This document shows positions 9,058 to 17,570 of a DNA stretch of 64,000 nucleotides, piece after piece (within the stretch, counting starts at the first letter, position 1; every line of letters begins with the position of its first letter). A program made the translations under genes and the position numbers. The notes beneath the pieces were generated by a model. It saw only the letters and a list, made by a program, of their open reading frames with translations, was not told the origin of the DNA and did not search any database. The stretch is from the NCBI GenBank assembly GCA_000242815.2, contig AHHB01000036.1:186001-250000 (forward strand). Direction: 5' to 3'. This DNA is from Janthinobacterium lividum PAMC 25724 (GTDB taxonomy: Bacteria; Pseudomonadota; Gammaproteobacteria; Burkholderiales; Burkholderiaceae_D).

Positions 9058-9543
9058 GCAATCCATAACGCTTCCATCGCTCTCCACACCCATTTTTTGC
9101 CCTCATCGAGATGACGCAGATCATCTCGATGAGCATGGTGAGCGCTTGCTCTTTGAAACCGCCCCGTCTTGCATGCAGCTTAAAAAGCTGATCCGGTATT
9201 TTTATTTGCAAGGTCAGACAAAAAACGCCTTCATCGGCAATACGGACATCATCAAGCCCCTTTGGAAGCTCTGGCAAGGCCTGCTGCGCCGCAATCGACG
9301 ACAATTTCAGCAGTTGCCACTGCGCGTAAAGCGAGGCCTTACTTTGACCAAGCGACGGCTAATGTGACAACATTTTTCGCTGATTTCAGGGCCTTGTTGT
9401 TCCCTCACGCCAACGCTCACCTGAGCGCCGGCTGCAGCCGCAGCCTGGCCACGAAGGTGCAGCATACGCTCAACAAAGGACTGTGCGCCGACATCGCGAG
9501 CATACTTGGCGCCCGCCGCTAAGCACCGCAGGGCAAGCACACG
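9058..9543. other. Gene-poor stretch inside the island, with a 13-bp inverted repeat
   Basis: About 490 bases between the convergent cysC and sulfotransferase genes. Open frames on both strands (84 aa minus at 9050-9304, 73 aa plus at 9146-9367, 86 aa plus at 9262-9522) have no features I recognise and may be relics. A perfect 13-bp inverted repeat, CTCATCGAGATGA (9102-9114) with its complement at 9121-9133, has a 6-base loop. It lacks a T-run on either side, so it is not a standard terminator. Confidence 0.5.
9102..9133. repeat. Perfect 13-bp inverted repeat
   Basis: The arms 9102-9114 and 9121-9133 are exact complements around CGCAGA. It lies 45 bases after the cysC stop. It could mark an mRNA 3' end, or be an operator or a transposon scar. 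Confidence 0.8.
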
Positions 9544-10362
9544 TCAGCGCTTTGGATAGAACCATGCGTAGTACCAAGCACAAGCGTGCTCGATGTGTTC
9601 CTGGATACGCGGGGGGATAGTGTGCGGCCCGGGCGGCACGACTTGGGCGTGTTGGCGATGCAAGTATTTATTGCGGTAATGGCTGTCGCTTTCGTGCGCG
9701 CGAACGACGAGCTTCGCCGGATCTATCCTGTGAGGTGCCACCCCCAGCCAAGCGTAGATCGCAGCCATCGTCTGCGCAGGCTGCGCCATCAAATCCTCAA
9801 ACTTCACGAAGTAAAGCCGGCTTTTTATCGCCTGCGGCAAATCCTGCACGGCCTCGATCGACGACAACGGTGCGCCGATGGCCTTGTCTTTGGCGAACAA
9901 CTGATCAGCACGACCGAAACGATCAAGGTCGGCCAGGTGGTCGATGAAGTCGATCAAGATGGTCTTTTGGTGCTGCGCTTCGATGGAGCCATAAATCTGC
10001 CCCAGTTCACGAATTGGCACCAACAATTTTGCACTTGGGTCGAGGTGCAACAAAAACTCTATGCAGTGCAACCATGCGCGGTTCTTATCGACCACCACAG
10101 GTTTGCCATGCCCCGCGTGCCAACCGGACAAGAACCCTTGCATCGCCGACTTGAGGTGCGCGTAGGTGATATCGGCTTGCGCATCAAGCTGGGAAAGAAA
10201 AAACTGGTCGTCGCTGATGCTGCGCCGCGTCGCCAGCAATGCATTGCACAGCGGCGAGCTATGCCCCTCGGAATGCATTTCCGGATGCTCTGCCAACAAC
10301 TGGCACAGCAGGGTGGACCCCGCCCTAGGCAGACCGGCAACGCCAACAAAACGTGATGTCAT
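9544..10362 (-). CDS. Sulfotransferase
   Basis: A 272-residue protein with the 5'-phosphosulfate-binding loop GLPRAGSTLL at residues 10-19, followed by CQLLAEHPEMHSEG, the characteristic start of PAPS-dependent sulfotransferases. This arrangement also occurs in tyrosylprotein sulfotransferases. Downstream, VVDKNRAW and LLVPIRELGQIYGSIEAQHQK match the central substrate-binding and 3'-phosphate-binding regions. There is no signal peptide, so it acts in the cytoplasm. It is the third gene of a tpsB-tpsA-sulfotransferase run on one strand, 86 bases after tpsA with no terminator between. I infer that it modifies the TpsA exoprotein, or a partner glycan, before export. A carbohydrate or small-molecule acceptor remains possible. 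Confidence 0.88.
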   Translation of the reverse strand: MTSRFVGVAGLPRAGSTLLCQLLAEHPEMHSEGHSSPLCNALLATRRSISDDQFFLSQLDAQADITYAHLKSAMQGFLSGWHAGHGKPVVVDKNRAWLHCIEFLLHLDPSAKLLVPIRELGQIYGSIEAQHQKTILIDFIDHLADLDRFGRADQLFAKDKAIGAPLSSIEAVQDLPQAIKSRLYFVKFEDLMAQPAQTMAAIYAWLGVAPHRIDPAKLVVRAHESDSHYRNKYLHRQHAQVVPPGPHTIPPRIQEHIEHACAWYYAWFYPKR

Positions 10363-10448
10363 GATTTAGGTTTCTGTTGCTCAATATTGTCCGCGAGATG
10401 AGACAGGCAGGGCCGATGCATCAAGCCGAAATTAATCTGACACATGCG

Positions 10449-13400
10449 CTACTGCCCGGCTCGCGCTGAAATGACGATTGTCGTGCTTTGCCCACCCACC
10501 GTTACCATTACCTGCATCGGGAATGCGCCATCGGGCACGGCTGTCGCTGCAAAGATCCTGGTTTTAGGATTGAACGATAACCAGGCCGGTAGTGCCTCGC
10601 CAGCGACTGTCGTTACCTGGACAGTGACGTTCACATCGGTCCCTGTGCTGTTCACTTGTTGTGGCAACGGGAAGCTGAAACCACTACCTGCTGTCGCCAT
10701 TTCTTTCGGCACGGAGACCGTAATGATGCCGCCTTCATTCAGGCTCGCCACCCGCTGCACAGAAATCGAAATACCAGCTTCGCCAGACGGCCCAGCGGAA
10801 GCTTTACTGGCTGCGGCAACCGGCGCTGGGGTACTTGGAGCGGCCGGCACTGGGGCACTTGGAGTGACCGGCACTGGAACACTCGGGGCGGCCGGCTCTG
10901 GGGTACTTGGAGCGGCCGGCTCTGGGGCACTCGGGGTGACCGTCGTGGGCACGGTCGGCGTTTCGCTTGCAGGCGGAGCCAACGGAGCCGGTGTGTTGGC
11001 TGTAGGGCTGGGCAAAGTCGGCGGCGCTATCACAGGTGGCACTGGGGGAAGCGGGTTGATGGTCAGCGTGCCGTTCGCGGTGGTGAAATCGTAGTTATTG
11101 GAGGCAAGGCTGCCGAGGCCGGCGACAATGCTCGCCGTGCCGACACCGGTGCTCGCCGTAGCGGCGCTGCTGCCACTCGCCGTACCGCTCAACACGCCAA
11201 TGCCCTCGCCATTGACGAAGCCGCTGATGCTTTGCGAGAACGTTGGGTTGGCCTGGCCGTACAGGCGGCTCTTGTCGTCGGCAGTCACCGTCAGGTGCGC
11301 TTTGTTGATCGTCAACGTGCCGTTCACGGTGGTGAAATCGTAGTTATTGGAGGCAAGGCTGCCGAGGCCGGCGACGATGCTCGCCGTGCCAACACCAGTG
11401 CTCGCCGTGGCGGCGCTGCTGCCGCTCGCCGTACCGCTCAGCACGCCAATGCCCTCGCCATTGACGAAGCCGCTGATGCTTTGAGAGAACGTCGGATTAG
11501 CCTGGCCGTACACGCGGCTCTTGTCGTCGGCAGTCACCGTCAGGTGCGCTTTGCTTACCTCCCAGTTCACCGCATTGCCTGCCACAAGTGCATAGTTGGC
11601 GTTTCCAAGGGTAACACCGCGGGTATAGGTAGGACTGTAACTGCCAGCACCGGAAGTCGATGCTGGCGCCCCGGTCCAGACCACGGTTCCTGTTGGCGCG
11701 GCGTCGGTGACAAGTACACCGCCAGCGGGGTCGGTGTAGTAGTCATAGCTGAACGTGCTTGGCGCAGTGCCGTACACACTATTACCAGTGACTGTCAAGC
11801 GCAGATAAACCGGCGTCAGGCAGTTGAATACACACAGTGCGGGATAGCCTCCATTGACACCAGGACTGACACTCCATAGCTTGGCCGCCGTCGTGAAATC
11901 CCATGCGGGGTTCACGCTGCCGTTGGCGCTCGTTGCAGTGTCAAAATTTGCCCGCGTCTTCATGTCGGCGGTGCTCATGCCGGTCATGCCGCTCACGTTG
12001 CTTGCGCCCATCCCGGTCGACTTTCCTGACGTTGTAGTGTCCCAAAAGTTGTTTGTGGCGCTGCCGGCAGCAAAATAGCCGCTGCCAGCCAGGCCGCCAC
12101 CTGAGCCGCTCACCAAACCTGTGGCGTAGCTATTGCGCATAGACCCGTACGTTACGGTCGTGCGACCTGATCCCAGCAAGCCGCCAACACTGCTCGTGCC
12201 GCTGACATTTCCAGTGGCATAGCTGTTGGTAATAGTAGCGTAATTACCATACCCGACCAATCCGCCAACAATGCTCGTTCCCGTCACATTGCCCGTGGCA
12301 TAGCTGTTGGTAATGGTCCGGGCAAATGACACCAGCCCGCCCACGTAGCTCACCCCGCTCACCGTGGCGCTGCTATAACTGTTCGCGATATTTCCGTATC
12401 CGCCCACCATGCCGCCGACTCGCGTTGCGCCACTCACCGTTCCGCTGACGTAGCTATTGCGTATCGCGCCATCGCCCCCCGTCAATCCACCGACGTTGTT
12501 CGCCCCCTTCACGCTGACGCCGAGCAAGCCGACGTTGCTGATCGTGCCGCTTGCAAACAGGCCGACGGCATTGCTGGCCGGCCGGTTGATCGTGAGGTTG
12601 CTGATGGTATGGCCCAGTCCATTGAATTGACCGGTGAGCGCGCCAATCGGCTGGAAGCCATAGGAACCGGCGCCACCGCTATTGCATGTCGTACAGGCGT
12701 TCCAGCCAGAGCTTGCGGTGGCGTCAATATTGCCGCCAAGGGCATAATTAAGCGCCAAACCGCCGCTCATCCCTTGTAAATCGGCGGCGGTCACGCTTCC
12801 CGCCGCACCCAGGCTGTTGATCACCGTGTAAGCGGCGTTGTTGATGGAAAGCATGCCCGTACCGGATCGCCCGGCGAAATCGACCCGCCCTTTGAACGCG
12901 CCGCTGGCGTCGATGCCGACGTTCACATTGCCGCTGCCTGGGAGCAAGGAAAGCGCCGACGTACCACCGGCGGTCATCGTCGCGTTGATATTGATGTCGT
13001 GGTGTGCGATGAGGGTAAGGGTGTTGGCGCTCCAGGCGAGGTTGGCATTGACGTTGATGTCGCCCAGGTCCGTGCCGTTGCTCGTTGCGGAGGTCGCGAT
13101 GCTGACGCTACCGGCGGCGAGCGCAGTTTGCAGTGTGCTCGCGCCGATACCGCTGGCGGTACGCGCCGCCGTTCCGGCGGCGATGGTGAAGTTGGTCGGG
13201 TCGATCAGCCACGTTCCGGCCCGGCCTTGCGGCGCGGCGGTGCTGACGAGCGTCTTGTCACCGATCTGCACGCGACCGGCCGACGTTTCGATAAAGCCGC
13301 CGTTGCCCCCGAGCCCGCCGCCGCGCGCGTCGATGCTGCCGTCAATGTCGGCCCCGCTGGCGTGGTTGGACAGGTCAGCGATCAGCGTTGCCGTGCCGCC

Positions 13401-14369
13401 GTTGCCGCGGCCATGCGACGCGGCATCGACCCGAATGCTGCCGCTGTGGCTGATGTGGTCGCTCGCTTCGAGACGGATCACGCCGCCGTTGTCGACCAGG
13501 CCGCTGGCTTCCAGCGTGCCGCTGTTGTTGACGACGCCGCCCTGCAAACGGTTGGCCGCCTGCGCCGAAAGAATGATGAGTCCACCGGGCGCTCGCACGG
13601 CATTGCCGTTGTCCACCAGCGCGGAGAGCGCCGCCGGCGTTACGCGCACGTTCGCCAGATCACCGTGGCCGCCGAATTGGAGCTCAAAGCCGTCGCCGGC
13701 GGCCAGGACGACCGTTCCCATCTGCGCCACGACGACGCCATTGTTGCGTACTTCCGGCGCCAGCAGGGCGACATAGCCATTCAGCCCGGCGCTCAGGCTG
13801 CCTTCGTTAATGACAGATCCACTGGCGCCGCCTTGCGTGAAACGGTAACGTCCCGCCATGAAATCGTCGTTGCCGATACCGTGTGTAGTGGCGGTGAGCG
13901 CGCCGACGTTGACGCTCGCGGAGCGGCCGAAATACACGCCGTTGGCATTGCTGAGAAATACTTGTCCATTGGCGTTGATGCGCCCGAATATCTGGCTGAC
14001 ATCGGAGCCAAGCACGCGATTGAGCGTGGCGCTGCTACTCGATGGCTGTATGAAATTGAGCTGCGCCGCGCTGCCGAGATTGAAACTCTGCCAGTCGATT
14101 ACCGCGCTATTCGTACTTTGCTTGATGGTCATCGTCGCCCCCGCTTGCGCGATGCTGGCCGAACCGGCGACAACTTGCCCCTTGCCGGGTAACGCATTCG
14201 GGGCCGGCGGCGGAGCGGCAAATGCCAGGGCGAAGGGAACGAGCAGGCTGCTAGCGGCGGCCACGATAACGGCGCCCGAGGCGCGCTTGCCGCGGCCCTT
14301 GGCCAGCTCCGAGACGGCCGTCCAGGTGTTGGTCGTTTCGTTCCAAATTAAACGGTAGGATTTATTCAT
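10449..14369 (-). CDS. TpsA-family secreted exoprotein (filamentous haemagglutinin type)
   Basis: A 1306-residue surface or secreted protein. The order is: extended signal peptide region (MNKSYRLIWNETTNTW, residues 1-30); hydrophobic signal segment to about 53; TPS/haemagglutination-activity domain (about 55-320) with the NANGVYFG motif; a GLUG-like repeat region (about 590-780) with many NSY...GG turns; MBG-type repeats (about 860-1090), including two nearly identical 83-residue copies; a Pro/Ala-rich linker (about 1090-1190); and a C-terminal dystroglycan/cadherin-like fold (LPAWLSFNPKTRIF). It is recognised in the periplasm by TpsB, encoded 18 bases upstream, and pushed across the outer membrane. 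Likely roles are adhesion or aggregation. There is no CdiA-like toxin tip. Confidence 0.93.
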   Translation of the reverse strand: MNKSYRLIWNETTNTWTAVSELAKGRGKRASGAVIVAAASSLLVPFALAFAAPPPAPNALPGKGQVVAGSASIAQAGATMTIKQSTNSAVIDWQSFNLGSAAQLNFIQPSSSSATLNRVLGSDVSQIFGRINANGQVFLSNANGVYFGRSASVNVGALTATTHGIGNDDFMAGRYRFTQGGASGSVINEGSLSAGLNGYVALLAPEVRNNGVVVAQMGTVVLAAGDGFELQFGGHGDLANVRVTPAALSALVDNGNAVRAPGGLIILSAQAANRLQGGVVNNSGTLEASGLVDNGGVIRLEASDHISHSGSIRVDAASHGRGNGGTATLIADLSNHASGADIDGSIDARGGGLGGNGGFIETSAGRVQIGDKTLVSTAAPQGRAGTWLIDPTNFTIAAGTAARTASGIGASTLQTALAAGSVSIATSATSNGTDLGDINVNANLAWSANTLTLIAHHDININATMTAGGTSALSLLPGSGNVNVGIDASGAFKGRVDFAGRSGTGMLSINNAAYTVINSLGAAGSVTAADLQGMSGGLALNYALGGNIDATASSGWNACTTCNSGGAGSYGFQPIGALTGQFNGLGHTISNLTINRPASNAVGLFASGTISNVGLLGVSVKGANNVGGLTGGDGAIRNSYVSGTVSGATRVGGMVGGYGNIANSYSSATVSGVSYVGGLVSFARTITNSYATGNVTGTSIVGGLVGYGNYATITNSYATGNVSGTSSVGGLLGSGRTTVTYGSMRNSYATGLVSGSGGGLAGSGYFAAGSATNNFWDTTTSGKSTGMGASNVSGMTGMSTADMKTRANFDTATSANGSVNPAWDFTTAAKLWSVSPGVNGGYPALCVFNCLTPVYLRLTVTGNSVYGTAPSTFSYDYYTDPAGGVLVTDAAPTGTVVWTGAPASTSGAGSYSPTYTRGVTLGNANYALVAGNAVNWEVSKAHLTVTADDKSRVYGQANPTFSQSISGFVNGEGIGVLSGTASGSSAATASTGVGTASIVAGLGSLASNNYDFTTVNGTLTINKAHLTVTADDKSRLYGQANPTFSQSISGFVNGEGIGVLSGTASGSSAATASTGVGTASIVAGLGSLASNNYDFTTANGTLTINPLPPVPPVIAPPTLPSPTANTPAPLAPPASETPTVPTTVTPSAPEPAAPSTPEPAAPSVPVPVTPSAPVPAAPSTPAPVAAASKASAGPSGEAGISISVQRVASLNEGGIITVSVPKEMATAGSGFSFPLPQQVNSTGTDVNVTVQVTTVAGEALPAWLSFNPKTRIFAATAVPDGAFPMQVMVTVGGQSTTIVISARAGQ
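11056..11553 (-). repeat. Tandem 249-bp repeat inside tpsA
   Basis: Units 11056-11304 and 11305-11553 differ at roughly 15 of 249 bases, but at only two or so of 83 residues. Each encodes one MBG-like domain (AHLTVTADDKSR to GTLTIN). The excess of silent differences shows the protein sequence has been kept since duplication. Confidence 0.9.
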
Positions 14370-14387
14370 TGCGTGGTCCGGAGAAAT

Positions 14388-16064
14388 TTAGAATGGCTGA
14401 CTGGCAGCCAACCAGAAGCGGTTTTTGCTGAACGATCCGTCTTGGTCGGTACCGGCAAGCGTCGGGTTAGGGTTGCTGCCGAGACGACGCGCCCAAGTGG
14501 CCTTCAGGCTCAAGCCGAACTCAGCTTGCCATGCAAGCATCGCGCCGGCGCCCTTGAGGCTGTAGTTTCCGCCGCCGTTGTAGTTGCGTATGCCGCCATG
14601 GTCGTAGAATCCGGTCAGGACAACGCCGCGCTGCAAGCGCCAGCGTATTTCGACGTTGGCGAGATTGCCGCTGGCGCCACCGCCCTCGCTGGTCGGGTAG
14701 GCGCGCACGCCATCGGCGCCGCCCAGATAGAACTTCTCCGAGGAATCGAGATTTTTCCCGTTCGTTTCCTGGCCGGAAAGCGCAACATACAAGGACAGGT
14801 CGCCGCCCAGGGCTTGCTGACGAGAAAAGTTGTAGCGCAGTTTGCTGAAGCCGCCGTCGAGCGCCGCGTCTTCACCCGGATCAAGTTTCCCCATAGCGAC
14901 ACGACCGGCCAGCAGCGTCAAGGTGGCACTGCTGGCGCCGCCTCCGCCGAAGCCGTCGAACAGGTTGCCATTCAAATTGAGCGCGAGGGCATTGCTGCGG
15001 TAACGCGATTGCGTCGCGAACGAAGACTCGTTGTCGAAGCGCCTGATGTCGTAGTTGATGCCCAGGAACAGATTCTTGAAACGGGAACGGACGAGTGGGT
15101 AGTAGGCATCGATTCCGGCCGTGGCGGAACTGCCCTTGCCGTTCAGGGCGGCAAATTCGGCGGCGGTCAATCGATAAGCGAGCGCGGATGCACTCGCGCC
15201 CAAACGCCAGCCATCGGCGCCGACCGGCAACGTATACGCCAGCCGCAAATAGTCCGTGCCGCGTGTATGGATGAGGTTGCCGCCGAGCAGATCGCCGACA
15301 CCCAGGGGACTCGTGAGATTGAGGTTCGCGGTCAGGCGATTGCTGCCGGTGGAGCGGGCGCCGAAGTTGTCCAGACTGACTTCGCCGAGCACGAACGCCT
15401 CGTCGGCTAGCTTAATGATCAGGTCGGTTTCGCGCGCATTGCTGCCCTCTTGCAAGCGGCCGGAAACGGCGACGCCAGGCAAATCGTCGGCCAGCAACAG
15501 GGCGCGGTCGAGCGCGGTCTTATCGATGACAGTACCCTTCGCTTGCCGCGCTTCGAAACCGCGTTGCAGCTGTTCCAAAGTCAATCGCTTGGCAGCCGTA
15601 CCTTCGAGTTTGACGTTGCCGAATATAGCCTCGACGATCTCGATAGTCACGCTGCCATCGTGAATATCCTGCTCGGGCAGGTAGGCGCGAACGATCCATC
15701 CTCGCTTGCGGTAAAGTTCAGCGACGGCGGCGGCGGCTTGTTGCATTTCGGCGTAGCCAATGGGCCGGTTCAGATATTGCGCGACGACATCTGCCAGTTC
15801 TGCATCGCTGAGTAAGACATTGCCGGAAAATTGGAACCGCGTCAGCGTAACAGTGGCGCCCGATATCGGCTTCATGGCTTGTGGCGCCGGGGCGATTTTC
15901 GGTGGCGGGCTTTGCGGGAGGCCGACGCCGCGCTCCTTTTCGATCTGCTGCAAAATCTGTCCGGCGTTGGTCGGTGTGGGAGTTTGCGCCGTGCCTGGCA
16001 ATGCCACTGCAGACAGCGCAGAGAACACGATGAGGGGGAGCGTAGAACGTGGGATCGAATGCAC
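14388..16064 (-). CDS. TpsB-family outer-membrane transporter (FhaC/ShlB type)
   Basis: A 558-residue Omp85-superfamily protein dedicated to export of the TpsA partner. The signal peptide covers residues 1-26 (cut after GTAQ). A Pro-rich linker follows, then two POTRA domains (about 65-215, with the FSGNVLLSDAELADVV start and the YLPEQDIHDGSVTIEIVEA turn), then a 16-strand beta barrel ending in the terminal phenylalanine expected for BAM insertion (ASQPF). The conserved L6 loop motif appears as ADGVRAYPTSEG, with VRAY in place of the usual VRGY/F. The gene is first in the operon and the 18-base gap to tpsA implies co-transcription. Confidence 0.94.
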   Translation of the reverse strand: MHSIPRSTLPLIVFSALSAVALPGTAQTPTPTNAGQILQQIEKERGVGLPQSPPPKIAPAPQAMKPISGATVTLTRFQFSGNVLLSDAELADVVAQYLNRPIGYAEMQQAAAAVAELYRKRGWIVRAYLPEQDIHDGSVTIEIVEAIFGNVKLEGTAAKRLTLEQLQRGFEARQAKGTVIDKTALDRALLLADDLPGVAVSGRLQEGSNARETDLIIKLADEAFVLGEVSLDNFGARSTGSNRLTANLNLTSPLGVGDLLGGNLIHTRGTDYLRLAYTLPVGADGWRLGASASALAYRLTAAEFAALNGKGSSATAGIDAYYPLVRSRFKNLFLGINYDIRRFDNESSFATQSRYRSNALALNLNGNLFDGFGGGGASSATLTLLAGRVAMGKLDPGEDAALDGGFSKLRYNFSRQQALGGDLSLYVALSGQETNGKNLDSSEKFYLGGADGVRAYPTSEGGGASGNLANVEIRWRLQRGVVLTGFYDHGGIRNYNGGGNYSLKGAGAMLAWQAEFGLSLKATWARRLGSNPNPTLAGTDQDGSFSKNRFWLAASQPF

Positions 16065-16528
16065 TGTGCCGTCCGTATTTGAAGATTACCGTATGGAATT
16101 ATTTCTATTAATCAATTATCGCAAATTAACTTGTGCGAGGTGCAATTATTTGGCGGCCCGCAGCGGGCGCGGCGCGCGCGAATCGGTGGCCCAGTATGGC
16201 GTGCGGGGGCAAAGAGCCCCATTCTGCACCTGCACTACGGTCACGGCAGTCACATTGAACACATCGTCGGCGTTGCTGCCGCGCGACAGATCATGGGCCG
16301 GCTTGCGCTGGCCTGTGTTGGCCTGTATTGGCACAAACACCAAACTCGACTGATCAATCGGTCGCATATTCATCGATATGCGTTCGCGGGCAGAAGCAAG
16401 CCTGCGGTTCGAGAGTTTCTGCGCTCGTAGTTTCTGCGCTCTTACATCTTGGCCCAGGTAAGCATGCTTGGAAGGGCGCAGTCAATGAAGGCGAATCTCT
16501 GGAAAAGGTGGACCGAAGGGGCTGGGTC
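16065..16528. other. tpsB upstream region
   Basis: About 460 bases holding the promoter of the tpsB operon, next to the right direct repeat. The first 60 bases are AT-rich, unlike the surroundings. A 75-aa minus frame (16146-16373) starts MNMRPIDQSSLVFVPIQANT, but lacks a ribosome binding site and known motifs, so I do not call it a gene. Confidence 0.5.
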
Positions 16529-16630
16529 GGCAAAAACAGGCCTCAGAAAATTGGTGCATAATCGACTTACACTTTTCACATAAGATGAACAATCGCCATG
16601 GACAAGATCAAGGCCATGCAGACCTTCGTG
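16529..16630. repeat. Right 102-bp direct repeat bounding the inserted block
   Basis: Counterpart of 8028-8129. It carries the lysR promoter region, with the TTCA-N7-TGAA dyad at 16575-16589, and runs into the intact lysR gene. Confidence 0.95.
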
Positions 16631-17545
16631 CGCATCGTTGAGGCCAACAGCTTTTCCAAGGCGGCCGAGACGCTCAATTTGCCGCGCGCGGCACTGACGG
16701 CCACCCTGCAAAAGCTGGAAGCCTATCTGGGCACGCAATTGCTGCAGCGAACCACGCGCCGCCTGTCGCTGACGCCAGAAGGCGCCGATTACTTTCGCCA
16801 CTGCATCGATATCTTGAAGGCTGTCGACACGGCGGAACTGGCGTTCCGCGGCCCCGAGGCAACAAAACCGCGCGGCTTGCTGCGTATAAACTTGCCCAAT
16901 ACGGTGGGCCGGCGCCTCGTCATGCCGCATATCGCGCAATTCCACGCCGCCTATCCGGACGTGCAATTGCAGCTGAGCCTGACAGACCGCCTGATCGACC
17001 TGACCCAGGAAGGCATCGATTGCGCCTTGCGCGTGGGCACCTTGCAAGATTCCGCCTTCATCGGCAAGCAAGTCGGCCTGATGCGCTTCGTCACGTGCGC
17101 GGCACCGGCCTACCTGGCGCGGCACGGCACGCCGCAGACACTGGCCGACTTGGCCACGCACATGGGCATCATGCATTACTCGGGCCGCACGGGACGCGCT
17201 TTCGACTGGGATTTCATGCAAGGCAAGGAAGTGCTGCGCGTGCCCATGACCGGCCCCATCGCCGTCAACGATGCCGACGCCAGCGTGGCCTGCGCGCTGC
17301 AAGGGCTGGGCCTGGCGCAGGCAGCCATGTACCAGGTGCGCGAGCACCTCGACAGCGGCGCGCTGGTCGCCGTGCTGCCCGAGCATCCGCCAACGCCCAT
17401 GCCCGTGTCGCTACTGACGCCGCAGGGGCGCTTGACAGTGCCCAAGGTACACGTGTTTTCGGCCTGGATAACTACGTTGCTGGCGGCAAATGCCGATGTG
17501 CAGGGCGCGCGCGCCATCCCGGGCGTCAGCATAGGGGCGCGCTGA
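16598..17545 (+). CDS. LysR-family transcriptional regulator
   Basis: A 315-residue LTTR. The N-terminal winged HTH (residues 1-60) contains KAAETLNLPRAALTATLQKLEAYLGTQLLQRTTRRLSLT. The periplasmic-binding-like effector domain (about 90-300) includes GIDCALRVGTLQDS and GLGLAQAAMYQVREHL. This is typical of the AaeR/DmlR-like subgroup that often controls a divergent MFS or efflux gene. Its former divergent partner is very probably the MFS gene at 6776, now ~8.5 kb away beyond the inserted block. Both genes keep a copy of the shared control region, so regulation may survive. A 9-bp hairpin (17547-17569) follows the stop codon. Confidence 0.92.
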   Translation: MDKIKAMQTFVRIVEANSFSKAAETLNLPRAALTATLQKLEAYLGTQLLQRTTRRLSLTPEGADYFRHCIDILKAVDTAELAFRGPEATKPRGLLRINLPNTVGRRLVMPHIAQFHAAYPDVQLQLSLTDRLIDLTQEGIDCALRVGTLQDSAFIGKQVGLMRFVTCAAPAYLARHGTPQTLADLATHMGIMHYSGRTGRAFDWDFMQGKEVLRVPMTGPIAVNDADASVACALQGLGLAQAAMYQVREHLDSGALVAVLPEHPPTPMPVSLLTPQGRLTVPKVHVFSAWITTLLAANADVQGARAIPGVSIGAR

Positions 17546-17546
17546 A

Positions 17547-17569
17547 GGTGCGCCCCTGCCGGGCGCACC
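17547..17569. repeat. 9-bp inverted repeat after lysR
   Basis: GGTGCGCCC and GGGCGCACC are separated by CTGCC directly after the lysR stop. There is no T-run on the plus strand, so it is at most a weak terminator or an mRNA-stabilising hairpin. Confidence 0.6.
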
Positions 17570-17570
17570 A

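Larger units (their letters stand above)
8028..16630. mobile_element. Candidate inserted island between MFS gene and its lysR
   Basis: About 8.5 kb bounded by 102-bp direct repeats splits a divergent MFS-lysR pair. Only the right repeat leads into an intact lysR, and only the left one adjoins the MFS gene. The contents are a chimeric lysR stub, an APS kinase, relic-like DNA, a sulfotransferase and a two-partner secretion operon. I see no integrase, transposase or tRNA target, so entry by homologous recombination or a duplication-type event is more likely than a classical mobile element. Recombination between the repeats would remove the block and restore the pair exactly. Confidence 0.7.

Noticed and set aside
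12999-14192. 397-codon plus-strand frame opposite tpsA
   Set aside because: Shadow of the tpsA coding sequence; composition is Arg/Ala/Val mirror text.
16146-16373. 75-codon minus-strand frame before tpsB
   Set aside because: Starts without a ribosome binding site and no domain is visible; may be a relic, not listed as a gene.
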